A stretch of 64,000 bases of DNA from Athripsodes cinereus (lineage: Eukaryota > Arthropoda > Insecta > Trichoptera > Leptoceridae): the NCBI GenBank assembly GCA_947579605.1, contig OX388319.1:18551447-18615446 (forward strand). The letters are read 5' to 3'. Below the pieces are notes generated by a model. The model was not told the origin of the DNA, searched no databases, and worked only from the letters and a program-made list of their open reading frames with translations. The translations under genes and the position numbers were made by a program. This document shows positions 25,301 through 37,300 of the stretch, piece after piece. The number at the start of each line of letters is the position of its first letter. Within the stretch, counting starts at the first letter, position 1.

Positions 25301-28300
25301 AAAAAAAAAAAAAAAGTATTAGTGTTATTATAACGATATACATTACACCGTGTGCCTAACAATACAAAAGTAATTATTATTAGAATAATATTAGGTTGCT
25401 ATTTATAACTATTGTTGTACTATGTAGCTTTTGTTGATGCCGGAATACATATACAGGATGTCCTTTCTAAAAACTTTCCTAATTTCAGTGTGTGGACAGA
25501 GAACAAAAATTCAACGGAGAAAATGATACAATTATCCATCAATCACATCACGGCACGGCATCTCTCACTGGTGGAGTAACCAGCTAAACGACTGATTTAA
25601 ATAAACATGCAATTCGACCTCTCCGTGCCAATAAAACTGAAGGCATGTGGTGGGTGGCATACCTCATCGCTGAACTGCAGATGATAAATTTCTTAAAACG
25701 AGAAGTTTTACGAGTGTCTCCAAGTATTACAGAATGATTATACATATTATAATGAAAACAGAATAACTGTGAAAACCTATTTTCGTAAAAAAAACTCTGA
25801 AATCATAGGAAGTATACCTACCTACTATAGCTATACCTATATCAATTGAGATAAAACCATAAATATTATGGCGCTGTTATTTTGAAACACTTTGTAAAAA
25901 ATACGTTATTTCAGAAATTTAAGACTTTCGATCTCTATTGTGGTACATTAATTAACTGGCCATCATTTGACATTGTTTTAAAGAAATATCAACTTATTGA
26001 TCGAGTAAACGAAGAAGAAAGGCTATCTACCTATACCATGGGGTGGGGTAGTCAGTAGGTAGACTAACTGCATAATAATAATATATACCAAACGCAAGTT
26101 GTTTCTTCTGTGCCATATAAAATATAACATTCAAAATGTTCCTTCTTTGTATCTCCGAAATTATTGATTTCAGATGCCACGATGAAATTTTTTTTTTTGA
26201 AGATATATCTGGGTTTTTGTTATAAACCCAAATACAACCTCATACACCTTTCACACTAAGCTTAAAGCTTGTGCCGTTTTCTCCCATATATTAATTTTAG
26301 TTCTATATTATCCACACAACGATGGGAAAACGTTTTAGAGTGGACACTCTGTATATTACATCGACTTTTATTAAGAACAGTTTGTATGTTACTACATACA
26401 ACAAGAGCGTTGCATGAAATTAACCCATTACCCCGCTAGCCGACCTATCACTAACTTATTGCATGTCGCCTTGTTGTACCTACATATTATTATACCTACC
26501 CTATACTCTACCTATATTCATAACAGCTGCCTACACTTTGTTTTATAATATCCACGTATTATGTCCTATCACGAACTTACTACTACAACTCTCGTTATAA
26601 CAGCCCTCTCTCTCTCTACACACGATGCTTTTATTTAGCCACACATTTTTTTCAGCTCTAATGTACCCCGCGAATTTCGACAAGTATTAACCATTCTCTA
26701 CTCTGTTTTACTTTTATCTAGATTCACAACATCTTGACCTAGTTTGTTTTTCTTTTTTTACAGTTTTCAGCGAAGATGAACCGGATGTCAACAATGAGTT
26801 GGAAATATCGGTGAGATATTTTTCTTAATGCAATAAATTAAGTATTTTTGTGTTTTAAATTTTGATTTATTTTTCGTGGTGTTTGTTTTGCAGACGGCTG
26901 AAACTGTGGACGCCATCGTCGGACAGTTGATGGAGAAGCAGCGTCAAGCGCGACAGGCGGCTCTTGTCAAGCAAGTGGAGTGCGGTTGTCCAGATAATGG
27001 AAAACCATGTGCCCATCCCGTTAGAAGACTCGGACCTCGTGGAGGTGCAACTCCGTATCAACAACAGCCTCAAACAAACAATTCACAAGTCTCATCCACA
27101 ACTTCTCAAAGCATTCTATTCACCACCAATACACACAATCCACGATTATACGCCAGAGATTCGAGACTCGTCCACCACTCACACGCTGTCACACATAACA
27201 CCAATGGTACAAATCAGTCAAATCCAACCACTACCACATCACCGCCGCTGGTGTTGAGCCTCTCTCAGATCCAGGGAGGCGGAGGTTTACTCATCTTGAA
27301 CAGTTCATCCGGCAACACTTCTACTAATTCGGTTGTGCATCAATCTTTAGTCTCCCCCTTAGCAGTTACTTCTTTTGTTTGTAACACTAGTGATAATGCG
27401 CGAAACAATCATTCCAGGCCTAAAGAAACTGCTCAATATAAAGCTGGAACTCTTGTGTTGAAGCAGGAAGTAATGGACACTAATACATCTCCATCATGTC
27501 GGCATAATTCGGATTGTGGTGGTTATAGTGTTGGTGGTAATACAAGAACGATAACAAACATGAAGATGATCAATAGGGTATCGAGGTCAGAAGATATCAA
27601 CGACAGCAATATGTCAACTGTTCTTTTTGAAACTTTGACTAATGGGAAGCGTGATAGAAGTATGGATAAAATAAATCAAAGCAGAGTTAGTTCAGCTGGT
27701 AGTGCTCCATCAACACCTTCGAAATTTGCAGACAGTACAGATGATTCCATGGATAAGAAACCCAATAGTATCTACAGCGATACTTTAGTTCTATTCGGAA
27801 CTGAATCCGGAGGATCACTGATCAGTCAAAGTGATGGCTCTTCTGTCGTGAATGGTGCATTCTTCAATGAAACATTGGATCTGTCACACGAAGATATACA
27901 GAAGACTCTGTCTGCCAATATGCCATTGTGTTCATCAGACTTAGACCGGTTGGCTGCCGGCGATTCCATAATAGAATCTAGTAGTGTTGTGATCAAAACA
28001 GATACTGGCCAGGTGTCTCGGGAGGAGCTCTCACCCCATGATGTGATTGTATCAGAAATAAATCCAATGGACTTTATAGAGAACTGTGATGTAGTGGTGT
28101 CGCCGACACATGTAGTTGATGATGACGTGTTTGTTAATTTGGATGCTTTTGATATGTTGGGTGATTTTCCTGAACTAGAAGCTCTTGACCCAAATGCTGT
28201 TTCTAATCATAGTTTATTGCAAGTAAGTATTAAAAATTTACGTAAAATAAAACCATTTACTAATTTTAAGCAAATTTTGATGGCCCCATTCTTGCTCATC

Positions 28301-31300
28301 ATAAATATCTACTAGAATTATAATAAACAGTTTCCCTTCCAGATTGAGGATAAGTCTTCCATAATTCCTTATGATACTTTATCAAGAAAGAACGAATCCA
28401 ACAGTCCTCAGTCGGATGATCCTTCACCTGGAACGAGCTCTTCCAATACCGCGAGCATCACGGACTTCTCACCTGATTGGGCTTACCCTGAAGGCGGAGT
28501 TAAGGTTTTGGTTACTGGTCCTTGGCATTCAGCGGCTTCATCTTACACAGTCCTATTTGATACATTCCCAGTACCCACAACATTGGTACAGAGTGGAGTT
28601 CTTAGATGTTATTGTCCAGGTAAAGTCTAGAAACTTTTTGAAAGCTTTGACAATTCTGAAAATGATTTAATTGCGATAAATCAATCCATGTACAGTGAAT
28701 AAGTTTTTTCACTTAGAAATTCATTGTTGACTGAATAATCCTTTGATTCCTCTTTGTTTCCAGTGATTCCTCGATATCTATTACACTATTTTCATTGAAA
28801 GGTATTGAATATTTGTATTGATTTTTTTCTAGCCCATGAAGCCGGTTTGGCAACTCTTCAAGTAGCCTGCGATGGACTGGTGATCTCCAACAGTGTCATC
28901 TTTGAGTACAAATCTCCACCTGGTGAGCAAGGAGAAAAGGGAACTTGTGGTGTCAGCCCTCCACCTGAAGGTCTTCTGAGGTTTACTCTTTTACATCGAC
29001 TGCAAGATATGGACTCCAAGCTGCAGATCAAAGAAGAACCGGAAGGGAATGATAGTGTAAGTGTTCAAATCCCACATATCACTCAAAACTAAACTTATAC
29101 TATGACATCATGTTTTATTATGTATATTTTCTGTTTTTTAAGGTTGAAGATACCGCACTTTTTACACAACCAAATTTTGAAGATCGATTGGTGACATTCT
29201 GCCGAGCTATGATCAATAAACAATGGAGAAATGAGGACACTTTTTCAGTAGCATTTATTCAAAGTACTGTGGGAAAAGAGTCAGCTCATAGAGGTATGAC
29301 CTTGCTACACTTGGCGGCTTCTCTTGGATACTCAAGGTTGGTGTGTGCAATGCTACATTGGAGAGCTGAGAATTCATCAATGTTTTTGGAAACGGAGGTT
29401 GATGCATTAAGTCAAGATGATGATGGGTTCACTCCGTTGGTAAGATAAATGAACTTCTACTTTTAATACCTTTAAAATGCATGGTGAGCTTTTCTGGTAC
29501 TATTTTCATTTCCTAAAAAATATTCTTAAAATTAAATTGTCACATATCATTAGACAGATCTTGTAGTGTGAATAAGTAAATTAATTGTAGCTAGATAAAA
29601 TAATGTAAAAGCATCCACCAAGTCAAGGTTGAGTAAGAGGAATCAAAGTGCATGTGTGAGAAATTGAATGAATGTGGAAGAAGCGAAAGGAGTATATACG
29701 GACAAATCTATATGGCGTTCTGTTCTTTATGCCAACCTCACTTGGGATATGGCGTGAGGGTATAGTATAAAATAATGTCATCTATATATTTAAAGAATTG
29801 TGTTGTGGCTTAAGACATATTGCAAATATTAAAATGTTTTTTTCAGATGTGGGCTTGTGTTCGAGGTCACAATGAAACAGCATTAGTTCTGTATCGCTGG
29901 AATCATACAGCCTTGAATGTGCGAAATAGAGCAGCTCAAACAGCTTTAGATTGTGCATCCTTCCACAACCATCAGGCGTTGGTACAAGAGATTAAAAGAC
30001 TGGAGACTAAGAGAGAGATAACTGAATGTGGCAGTGCACCAAACTACAACAGTGAGCAGTCGACTATGAATAGAGCTGACAGCGGAGCTTCTAACTTTTC
30101 TGCCGGAGTTTCTCCTGCTACATCTGTTTCTTCTCTTTCATCTGTTGCCTCTTCAACGAGAGTGCATGATGGGGTTTTTTTAAGACCTGGGGCTGTCACA
30201 AGGTCAGTTTGTTCCGTTGTTTTCTTTACCAAAACTCTTGCCAAATGTCCAAACTGCTTCAAATCTATTTGACATTTTTTTTTTCACAAGTACTTACTCT
30301 TACTTTTTTCTTTTGGTTATACATACAAGAAAGCTCAGAACTTTAACCTCTTGAGGTTCGAAGATTTTTGTTGATAAATTTATTTAAGGCTAAGAGTTTT
30401 GGATTTTTAATTGTTTCTTTTTAACTATATCTTAAGCTGTATTTACACCAAACAATGAACATTTCATGATTTAACCTTTATTTTTAGATATTGGCTTCCA
30501 AACAGGAATTTTCATATCAATTATAATAGGTGTACTGGTGATATTTTGACTCAGTGAGTTTATTCTGTTTATCCTAAAATATAAAAAAAAAATTGCTCAC
30601 TTGCGGAGAACTTTTGCTACTCCTTGCTTGTATCTATCACATCTTTATCATTATTCAGACATACTGTCAAAACACTATTCACTTCATATACCAGCGCAAT
30701 ATAAACACAGGTATTTTTCAAGTCGATGTCAAATACTCGTTTCTTTTGATGGTGCCAGAGATATGAATATGAATACCCCAAAATATAAACAGTATTTTAT
30801 TAGAATTAAAATAGATTTGAAATAAAATACTGTATTACTTTCACTATGAACAATATTTGACTCAGAGTCTTTTCGGGTAGACACTTATCATCAGTGAGTT
30901 TTTATTAGAAACCAAATGCTTGGAACATAATTTTCTAATAAAAACTCGCTGATGATGGGTGTCTACCCGAAAGGACTCCGAGTCAAATATTGTTCATAGC
31001 GAAAGTAATACAGTGTTTTATTTTAAATCTATTTTAATTCTATTAAAATGAACTTTCACAAAGTTATTCCAAGTATCATACAATCATTAGAATTTTATTG
31101 AAATTATCCAATTTCTATTGAAAATAGCCAAATAGTTGATCAGTAAAAAAAATTGTATCTTTGGCTAGCTTCACCCCAATTTTATCTTAATTGTCAAACC
31201 AATGATTTTTTGCTTGATAATGCTTCATAATACCTACTATAATTTCTAAAATTTAATGTTGTTTTTACTAAATAAACCATATTTTTTGCAGAAGTGAGAC

Positions 31301-34300
31301 ACAGAAAATCAAAACCCTCCATTCAAATGGAAATTCTCCATCCGATAAGACTGAAGTTCAGAAGTCAATTAGTGAAAAGGACATGAGCATTCCTATGGAC
31401 ACTGGAGCCAGTAGTCCTAGTTCCAACAGGAGTTTTAGAAATGATACGTCACTTTCTAGTCAGAAGCTAGTGAAGAGGTCGTCTGTTGATAGTGGGATTA
31501 ATATGACATCCGTGCAGTCGACTGATAGTCTGCCATCTCTAAGACCTAGAAATAGAAATAATAATGGAAAAGAAAACCCTAAATTATCAAGGTAAATATT
31601 ATTAAGAGTTAAACTGTTAAATAATAAAAGGGATCAGGTAGTCAGAACGGGCACATTGGGGACAATCTCTTTGGTTTGGCTACTTTGATTACATTTTTGA
31701 GATACCTTAATTGTGCAGAAATAAAAATTAATTATAAGTATTAGATAGTAAGAATTATTGCACTTTTCATTCAAATTCAATATTGGTCTGCTTCCAACAC
31801 CCCTCACTCAGACTTGAATATTTTTTCTCTCACTTGGCATCTCGCGTATTTATTGGTTAGTCAATTGATTTACTGCATACTTTATTAAATAAATTAGGTC
31901 GTTTTCTAAGAGAACAAAAATAAACGTTCAGAATAGGTGGAATATAAAATAAAATGAGATGATTTCTGCTGAGAAACATATCAATCCACCACTTTGCAGA
32001 ATCGTGAACATTAATATCTAATAAAATAACAAGAATTAAAGAAGACTTTATCTTCCAGCAAAGTTTATATTAATGATATAATCATTGTTTTCTGTTAACA
32101 AAGAATTGAAGAAGTAAAACCTAAAATAAACCTGTTTAAATTAAAACGTTAAGAGAAATAGTTAATTATTAAATATTAAAATATTATAAAATGTTATCTC
32201 TGGTCACTTGTAAAGGAGTGGATGACCTTTGAACAATGAGTTATTTATTATTTATTCTCATTTACAGTACCTACATAAAATTTTAAACAATAATATTCAA
32301 TGAGTAAACCAATAAAGATCTCAAGGATTACCAAATCATAATAATCACATGTCACTGACAACAATGTGAAGCAAATAAGAGAACGAAAGGGGTCATTATA
32401 ATGAATAATAATTAGTAATTCACTATTTTTGTGCACTGTATTTATTTCTAGGTGTGACAGAAGTATGTCGTTACCATTATCTTCAGCCAATCAAGGAGAT
32501 ACATCAAACGCAAACGAAATCACAAGGCAAATGATATCTCGGAGAATGGATTATGCTCTGTGTAAGTCTCACACATGTTCACAGTTATCAAATTATTCAC
32601 GTAGCCATTCTTACAACGATCATTTTCTTGATTCTAATTTCATCTTCATTCCTAATCTGTTTCAATAATTTATCTATTTATTTATTATTGTAATATAGTG
32701 TACAATGCATTAAATAATATATCAAATAAAATAAATAAAACTAAACAGTCGTTGAATTAGTTGCATTTATTGAAGGTCGAGTATCTTATTAGCTTAGTCT
32801 TTACTATTGAATAATTAATAATTATTATAAGTTTTTAACTCCTGGCAATATTTTTTAATACTATTATTATATTTAAATAAATGCTCATCATTATTGCCAT
32901 ATTTTTTACATTTCTATAATATTTTTGCTCCAATATTCATCATACCTTTTTATTTATTATTAAATCATCCAATGCTTTATAATTTTTTGCATTTTTCTTC
33001 TACAGTAGAATACTTAATATTATTTATCAATTGAATTTTCACATGGTAATATCATTTATTGGACTCAGTATTTCAGTCCTCTATGTATTATCATCATATT
33101 ATTGTTTTTTGAGTACCTGTTGTTGACTTTATTTTTGAATAATTGGCATGATCAAAATTATTTTCAGCTATTTGTTATTTTAAAACAAATCTGATTTTTC
33201 TAATAAATTGAAATAAATCTATAAATATTATCAATTATGTAATAAATGATTATTAAAATTATCCCTTAGCAGCTATAGTTAACGATTTCAAACCGTAATT
33301 TGATTTAAATTAATTTAATATTAACAAATACTAATTACATCTCTTGATAACATTAATTATTTATAGGATAATATATTGGGGAACTACTAACCAGCATTGT
33401 ATATGTCTTGTCCTATATAAAACTACCTTATAAAAGTATTATTGTTGATTTTATCACTCTTCACTTTCACATTAATCTTCTACACATTTTTACAAAAGGT
33501 ACTAGGTACTAGATAATATAATGGGCATACATCTATAGATATTTTTATTAAGTAATTGTTTATGATAAATAAGAGTTTCGAGCAAATAGAATAAATATTA
33601 TAATGGAAGGTAATGAAATCATAATGTGTTATGTGAGTTTTTAAGTTTTTATTGTTGTTATTTTTTACTTTTTTCGTTTCTGATTTATTTTCTGTTGCGT
33701 TGGTTTTGTGTTGACGAATGATGGGACGTCATCTGTAGGCGAGGTGGCTGGCGGGCCGAGATCTGACAGTCCATTGATCGACGTTGAGGCCATGTCTGAT
33801 GAAGAGGTGGAACAAAATGACAAACAACCAGCCAATGTTGTAGGTCAGTTAACAAAATATGGGGTATAGAAAAGAAATTCAATATCAAATAGAGCAAATA
33901 TTCACAATATTATAATAATATACTCACAAGTACGGTTGATTTTGTAATAGATGTTCAGTACTCATTTTTATCTATTAGCTGTCTGCATGGTGTAATACAA
34001 AGATATTGTGTCCTAAATGAATCACATACCTACACGATTATAAAACATTCATGTACCTAACTATTTCTCAATAACTAACAATATTAAATATAATGTTATT
34101 ATCATTAACAAGAGTTGCATGGAAGTTTTTCACATTGTTGACTAACTTAATTTTAACAGTGTTAGTTTTATTCTACTATTACAATCACTAATATAATGGA
34201 ATGTTATACCGAGTGTGATGTTGTATTTATTCATTAACTTTTTTAACAATTTCAAGCCACACAAATGTTACCTACTAATCTTTAATGCATTTATTGCAAG

Positions 34301-37300
34301 TAACCAGAATGCATTTACCTACTAAACTAATTTTTGACTATTGTGAATAGTTGTTCGATATATTTGTTAATTTTCCATTGGAATTATGTCTCTTAAGATG
34401 AATTCAAGATAACGGAATAAATGTTATGTTTTCCAATGAAAGGAAAATGTTTCAACATTGTTTTGTGTAAAATTATTAAGTACTAATTTTTAAAACGTCT
34501 TCTTTGTAAAACAATTTTGTTTGTATTTTAATAATCAATGTCTTAAGCGAAATGGTTCTAAAAAAATCAGCAAATGGTTTTATACTTCCAACCTTTTTTT
34601 CCTCTGAATGTGTGTGAGTTTCATCTATTAATCTGGATTTTGGGACCTTTATTTTATTTTGATTAAACATTTCAAAAACAATTCAAAAAATAGCAAAAGG
34701 AATTTACTGTGAATTTTAAGAAAATGCCATGAATATACTTATTTCAATCTGGTCAATCGAATCATTCAAAAACGTTAAAATAACTAACTTGAAAACAGGA
34801 GGATTTTTTTTTACATAAATACCAGGTTATAGTTATGAAACTTTACTTGTGATGTGTTCAGATTTTTAAGCTTGTGATCAAGCAACAAATGGAAAAACCA
34901 AAAATTTCTTTTCACATATTTTATTTGTCTAAAACCACAATAGATAAAAGCACATTGCATGGTATTTTGGGAATCAAAGACACATAACTATTAGATGTTA
35001 TTTTAACGCAAATCTTTACTCACTTATATTTTAGTAAATTTTGAGTTCTCCAGTCAATAAACCTGATCATTACTTTACTTCATTACTTCAACCTCATACT
35101 AAAAAAAAAAATATTGATAGAAATCCGACTAAATATAATATTGTTATTTCAATGTTGCGGGTAATTTAAATGTAAAGTAACATTTAAAAATAATTAAAAA
35201 GAATTGTCGCTGAATATGATTAGAAATGAAATTAATACAAACATAATTATAATTGTTTATTTTTTATTCAGTAATTTTGATGCAATATGTTTTTATCCAA
35301 TTTGTATTGTACATGACAGAGTGTTATTAAATTTTGAATATGATCTGAACACGTGTACAATGATGTTTTCAGTTTCCCTTCTGTTGTGGATGATTATAAT
35401 ACGACTTATTATAATTATCTCTACTCAGTGTGTAATTATATTACAATATTAATTATAATGATTGATGTGTATGTTTTATATGATTATTATTCTTCTTGTA
35501 TGTCTCTTAATATACTTGTTGTAATCCACTACATTATTATTGATTACTAATAATTACAATTAGTTAATGTTTGTGTCGTTATATTCATTGCAGATTTCTT
35601 AAAAATGGTAAATTCTCTTCATCTTTCCCTCTAAGAAGATTTTACTTACTATATATTACATATTTATATTATTATTTAGTAAATGTTTGTCTCTATCTGT
35701 TACTTTCAAAGGTCTATACGTGTTGCAGTTAGATGCGTTCACATGAGCTGCGGCGGAACAAACAAATGTTCTTTATTTCTTTTCCTCTCATTGTTAATAT
35801 AGACAAAAGAAATTGATTGAATAAAAAACTCTTTTCTTCTTGTGTCTTCGCAAAGAGAAAATAAAGAGATATAGAATATATTTGTTGGTTCGTTTGTAGT
35901 TCAGCAGGGTTACTCTTGACAAAACTAAACACGATCTTAATCTAGTCTTGATCTTGATCATACGACGCACGAAGGGACTATGGTCAAAATCACCGCGCTA
36001 CCGTTAACGCGCGAACAGTTTGCGTGTATTTTTGGCCAATAGTCACTTCGTGCGTCGTATGATCAAGATCAAGACTAGATTAAGATCGTATTTAGATTGT
36101 GTCAAGAGTAGCCCTGCTGATGTGGATGCATCTATTGAGAATTAAATCAAATGTGAAAATGGAAAATAACTGTTGAACAATCTTTACACAAATCATAGAT
36201 TACATATTTATTTTGTAGTGATGATTTAAAATAGAGTTAAAAATATTTGTATTTGAACCAATCATATCTATTTAGAATATTTTGTTAAAATTAATGTTAT
36301 TTAGAAGCGCTGAAGCAATTGGTTTAAAACCATACAATAGTTATTAGATGTGTTTCGAAACAATTTTGAACTTTCACATTTGTATATAATAACATCTCAA
36401 CACTTATAATTCTGGACCTCTGGTTGATATGGTTCAAATATTTCGTCTACAATAGTTTGTCAATGGTACAAATTAATAACTTATAACTATATATTTATTG
36501 ATTGAGCTATTTCAGACTATTGTTGATTAGAAATATAAAACTGTATACTGTCTTTCTTCCTTATACTACCTCCTATTACATAATATATATTACAATGTTT
36601 CCATGGTCGGTGTTAGCTTCTAATAGGTGGAGGATCAGTGTTGCTTTAGTTGTTTTTTCTTTCCATTATTGTTATTATATTATTTTACTTTCATTTTGAT
36701 TTACATCTGTTTCATTATTTATTTGTTTTATTTTTATTATTATTGTTATTATGTTTAATAATTTCATTTGATTCATGTTTATTTTATTGATGTTTACAAA
36801 TTAAGTAGGTATGTTATAAGTTGGATCACATAACTGTACCAGTAAATCAATGGGATCATTGTTTTCTTGCTTAATCACATCTTGCCTAACTAACTGAAAG
36901 TTTCAAACTAAAATTCAATTGCAAAATGTTTTTCTAATTGTTCTCACCTAAAAATGTTCACAGTCTGAAAAACTAAAAAGTTATATTTTGTTATGACTTC
37001 TCTAGATGACTGTGTAAAACTGTATTACATTGATTGTATCTAACTTGAATGATTACCTTTTATGTAATTGTTTGGAATCAATGTACAGTAAAGAATGAAT
37101 AAATAAATAATAAAATAACCTTTGGCCCTTGAGTCTATAAACTGAAATGTCTACTACTCTTTTCTATTAGTTTTCATTTAAGAAAAAAGATGGCTATTCG
37201 TATAATATGCTGCTTAATACTACCCATCCTGAGGTCTTATTTTTACAATACTACACAGATTGGATGGCTTGTATCTTTATTACATTTAATGATTCCACTG

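Larger units (their letters stand above)
19541..25326 (+). mobile_element. full-length I-group LINE, apparently intact, with 11-bp target duplication
   Basis: The element spans 19552-25315. GTATTAGTGTT is duplicated exactly at 19541-19551 and 25316-25326, extendable to 13 bp by two A. The order is a 5' UTR of about 400 bp, ORF1 (19956-21341), ORF2 (21301-25083), a short 3' UTR with a TGTG/TATG microsatellite (about 25138-25213), and a poly(A) tail of about 23 A. Both ORFs are open with all catalytic residues present. The element lies in sense orientation in the CAMTA intron 12167-26763. The presence of APE endonuclease, RT and RNase H in ORF2 and CCHC knuckles in ORF1 points to the I group (I, Nimb or LOA clades); the exact clade needs a tree. 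Confidence 0.96.

Noticed and set aside
28223..28315. Open reading past the exon 4 donor
   Set aside because: GTAAGT at 28223 and a matching acceptor at 28342 give a continuous CAMTA protein in phase. The read-through ends in Lys/Ile-rich sequence.
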